Source of the DNA: Actinomycetota bacterium
GTDB taxonomy: Bacteria > Actinomycetota > Actinomycetes > Propionibacteriales > Nocardioidaceae
Length of the DNA: 5,682 nucleotides
Assembly (NCBI GenBank): GCA_009702305.1
Contig: WLIH01000206.1
Span: 1 to 5,682, forward strand
Direction of reading: 5' to 3'
The translations under genes and the position numbers were made by a program. The notes below the pieces were generated by a model, which saw nothing but the letters and a program-made list of their open reading frames with translations, did not search any database and was not told where the DNA came from. Shown piece by piece: positions 4,943-5,682 of this stretch. The first letter of the stretch is position 1. The number at the start of each line of letters is the position of its first letter.

Positions 4943-5656
4943 GTGAATCCCCTTGCGCGCCGCCTGTTGGCCGAGTTCCTCGGCACCGCACTCCTCGTGA
5001 CTGTCGTCGTTGGCTCCGGCGTCGCCGCCCAGCAACTGTCCCCGGACGACATCGGGCTGCAACTGCTGGAGAACTCCACTGCGACCGTCTTCGGGCTGAC
5101 CGTGCTGATCTTGTGGTTCGGACCGATCTCCGGCGCACACTTCAACCCCGTCGTCTCCCTGGCCGACTGGTTCCTCGGTCGACGTACCCGGACCGGGCTC
5201 TCGCTACCTGACGTCGGCCTCTACGGCGCTGCACAGATCCTGGGCGGCATCTGCGGAGCACTCCTGGCCAACGCGATGTTCGAAGTCGGCGCGCACCTCT
5301 CCACCAAGGACCGTGTCACCAGCGGGCACCTCGTCGGCGAGATCGTCGCCACCGCCGGACTGGTCGCCCTGATCTTCGCGCTGGTGCGCACCGAGCGCGG
5401 AGCAATCGCCGCACCGACGGTCGGCGCCTACATCGGCGCGGCCTACTGGTTCACCAGCTCCACCTCGTTCGCCAACCCCGCCGTCACCATCGGCCGGATC
5501 TTCTCCGACACCTTCGCCGGCATCGCCCCGGCGTCGGCTCCAGCGTTCATCGCCATGCAGCTGATCGGCCTCATCGTCGGCATCGGCCTGACCCTGGCCC
5601 TGTACCCCGATGCGGGCGCCAAGGCCGACGACGTCGTTCTCCCGCACACTCACTGA
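4943..5656 (+). CDS. aqpS: MIP/aquaporin-family channel, AqpS-like arsenite channel
   Basis: Integral membrane channel of 237 residues, the usual length for the aquaporin/glyceroporin family. It opens with LARRLLAEFLGTALLVTVVVGSG (helix 1). The first pore motif is SGAHFNPVVSL with NPV at 68-70 in place of the common NPA. The second is SFANPAVTIGR with NPA at 178-180 and the filter Arg at 185. Helices 3-6 follow the expected pattern, ending in LIVGIGLTLALYP and a short polar tail. In Sinorhizobium meliloti, AqpS in an ars operon replaces ArsB and lets arsenite made by ArsC flow out, and the adjoining divergent arsRC-arsC operon makes the same role likely here. The start is either GTG 4943, which matches the predicted transcript start and the usual N terminus, or ATG 4919, which would add eight residues but has GAGG only two bases away. 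Confidence 0.88.
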   Translation: MNPLARRLLAEFLGTALLVTVVVGSGVAAQQLSPDDIGLQLLENSTATVFGLTVLILWFGPISGAHFNPVVSLADWFLGRRTRTGLSLPDVGLYGAAQILGGICGALLANAMFEVGAHLSTKDRVTSGHLVGEIVATAGLVALIFALVRTERGAIAAPTVGAYIGAAYWFTSSTSFANPAVTIGRIFSDTFAGIAPASAPAFIAMQLIGLIVGIGLTLALYPDAGAKADDVVLPHTH

Positions 5657-5682
5657 CCGCGAACTATCGACCAGCACCCGAA

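Noticed and set aside
5204..5677. Minus-strand open frame of 157 codons opposite the aquaporin gene
   Set aside because: It is an Asp/Gly/Glu-rich mirror frame of the aquaporin gene without any recognisable motif.
1..5682. CRISPR arrays, insertion sequences, tRNA genes or attachment sites
   Set aside because: No repeated spacer pattern, transposase, terminal repeats or tRNA-like fold was seen. The window is almost fully covered by the seven genes.

Overview
The window is a compact arsenic-resistance (ars) cluster from a high-GC Gram-positive bacterium, most likely an actinomycete. The evidence is the G/C-rich third codon positions throughout, GTG starts, an ArsR with an N-terminal Cys-Cys pair as in Corynebacterium ArsR1, an ArsR-ArsC fusion of a kind common in Actinomycetota, and an ArsO-type flavoprotein of the family named from a Streptomyces ars cluster. 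Genus cannot be told from the sequence.

Layout. (1) 1-558 (+): C-terminal part of a TauE/SafE-type membrane permease whose start lies outside the window. (2) 582-941 (-): arsR, an As(III)-responsive repressor. (3) 942-1026: divergent control region with a good sigma-70-like promoter for the rightward genes and a 9-bp perfect inverted repeat lying across it. (4) 1027-2343 (+): arsO-type FAD/NAD(P)H flavoprotein. (5) 2351-2390: a strong GC hairpin. (6) 2399-3574 (+, start uncertain): MFS transporter. (7) 3536-4192 (-): three-cysteine ArsC with an N-terminal helical domain, tail-to-tail overlapping the MFS gene by 39 bp. (8) 4219-4896 (-): ArsR-ArsC fusion, upstream of and probably co-transcribed with arsC. 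(9) 4897-4942: very short divergent control region with an inverted repeat and two interleaved promoter candidates. (10) 4943-5656 (+): aquaporin-family channel of the AqpS type.

Inferred working model: arsenate enters the cell, is reduced to arsenite by ArsC (and perhaps by the fusion), and arsenite leaves through the aquaporin channel down its gradient and/or the MFS carrier. No ArsB or Acr3 pump is in the window. The ArsO flavoprotein acts on an unproven substrate. Two regulators with different inducer chemistry and different palindromes suggest two separately controlled modules: arsR/arsO/MFS, and arsRC/arsC/aqpS.

No tRNA, rRNA, CRISPR array, insertion sequence or origin was seen. The gaps 559-581 and 5657-5682 hold nothing recognisable.
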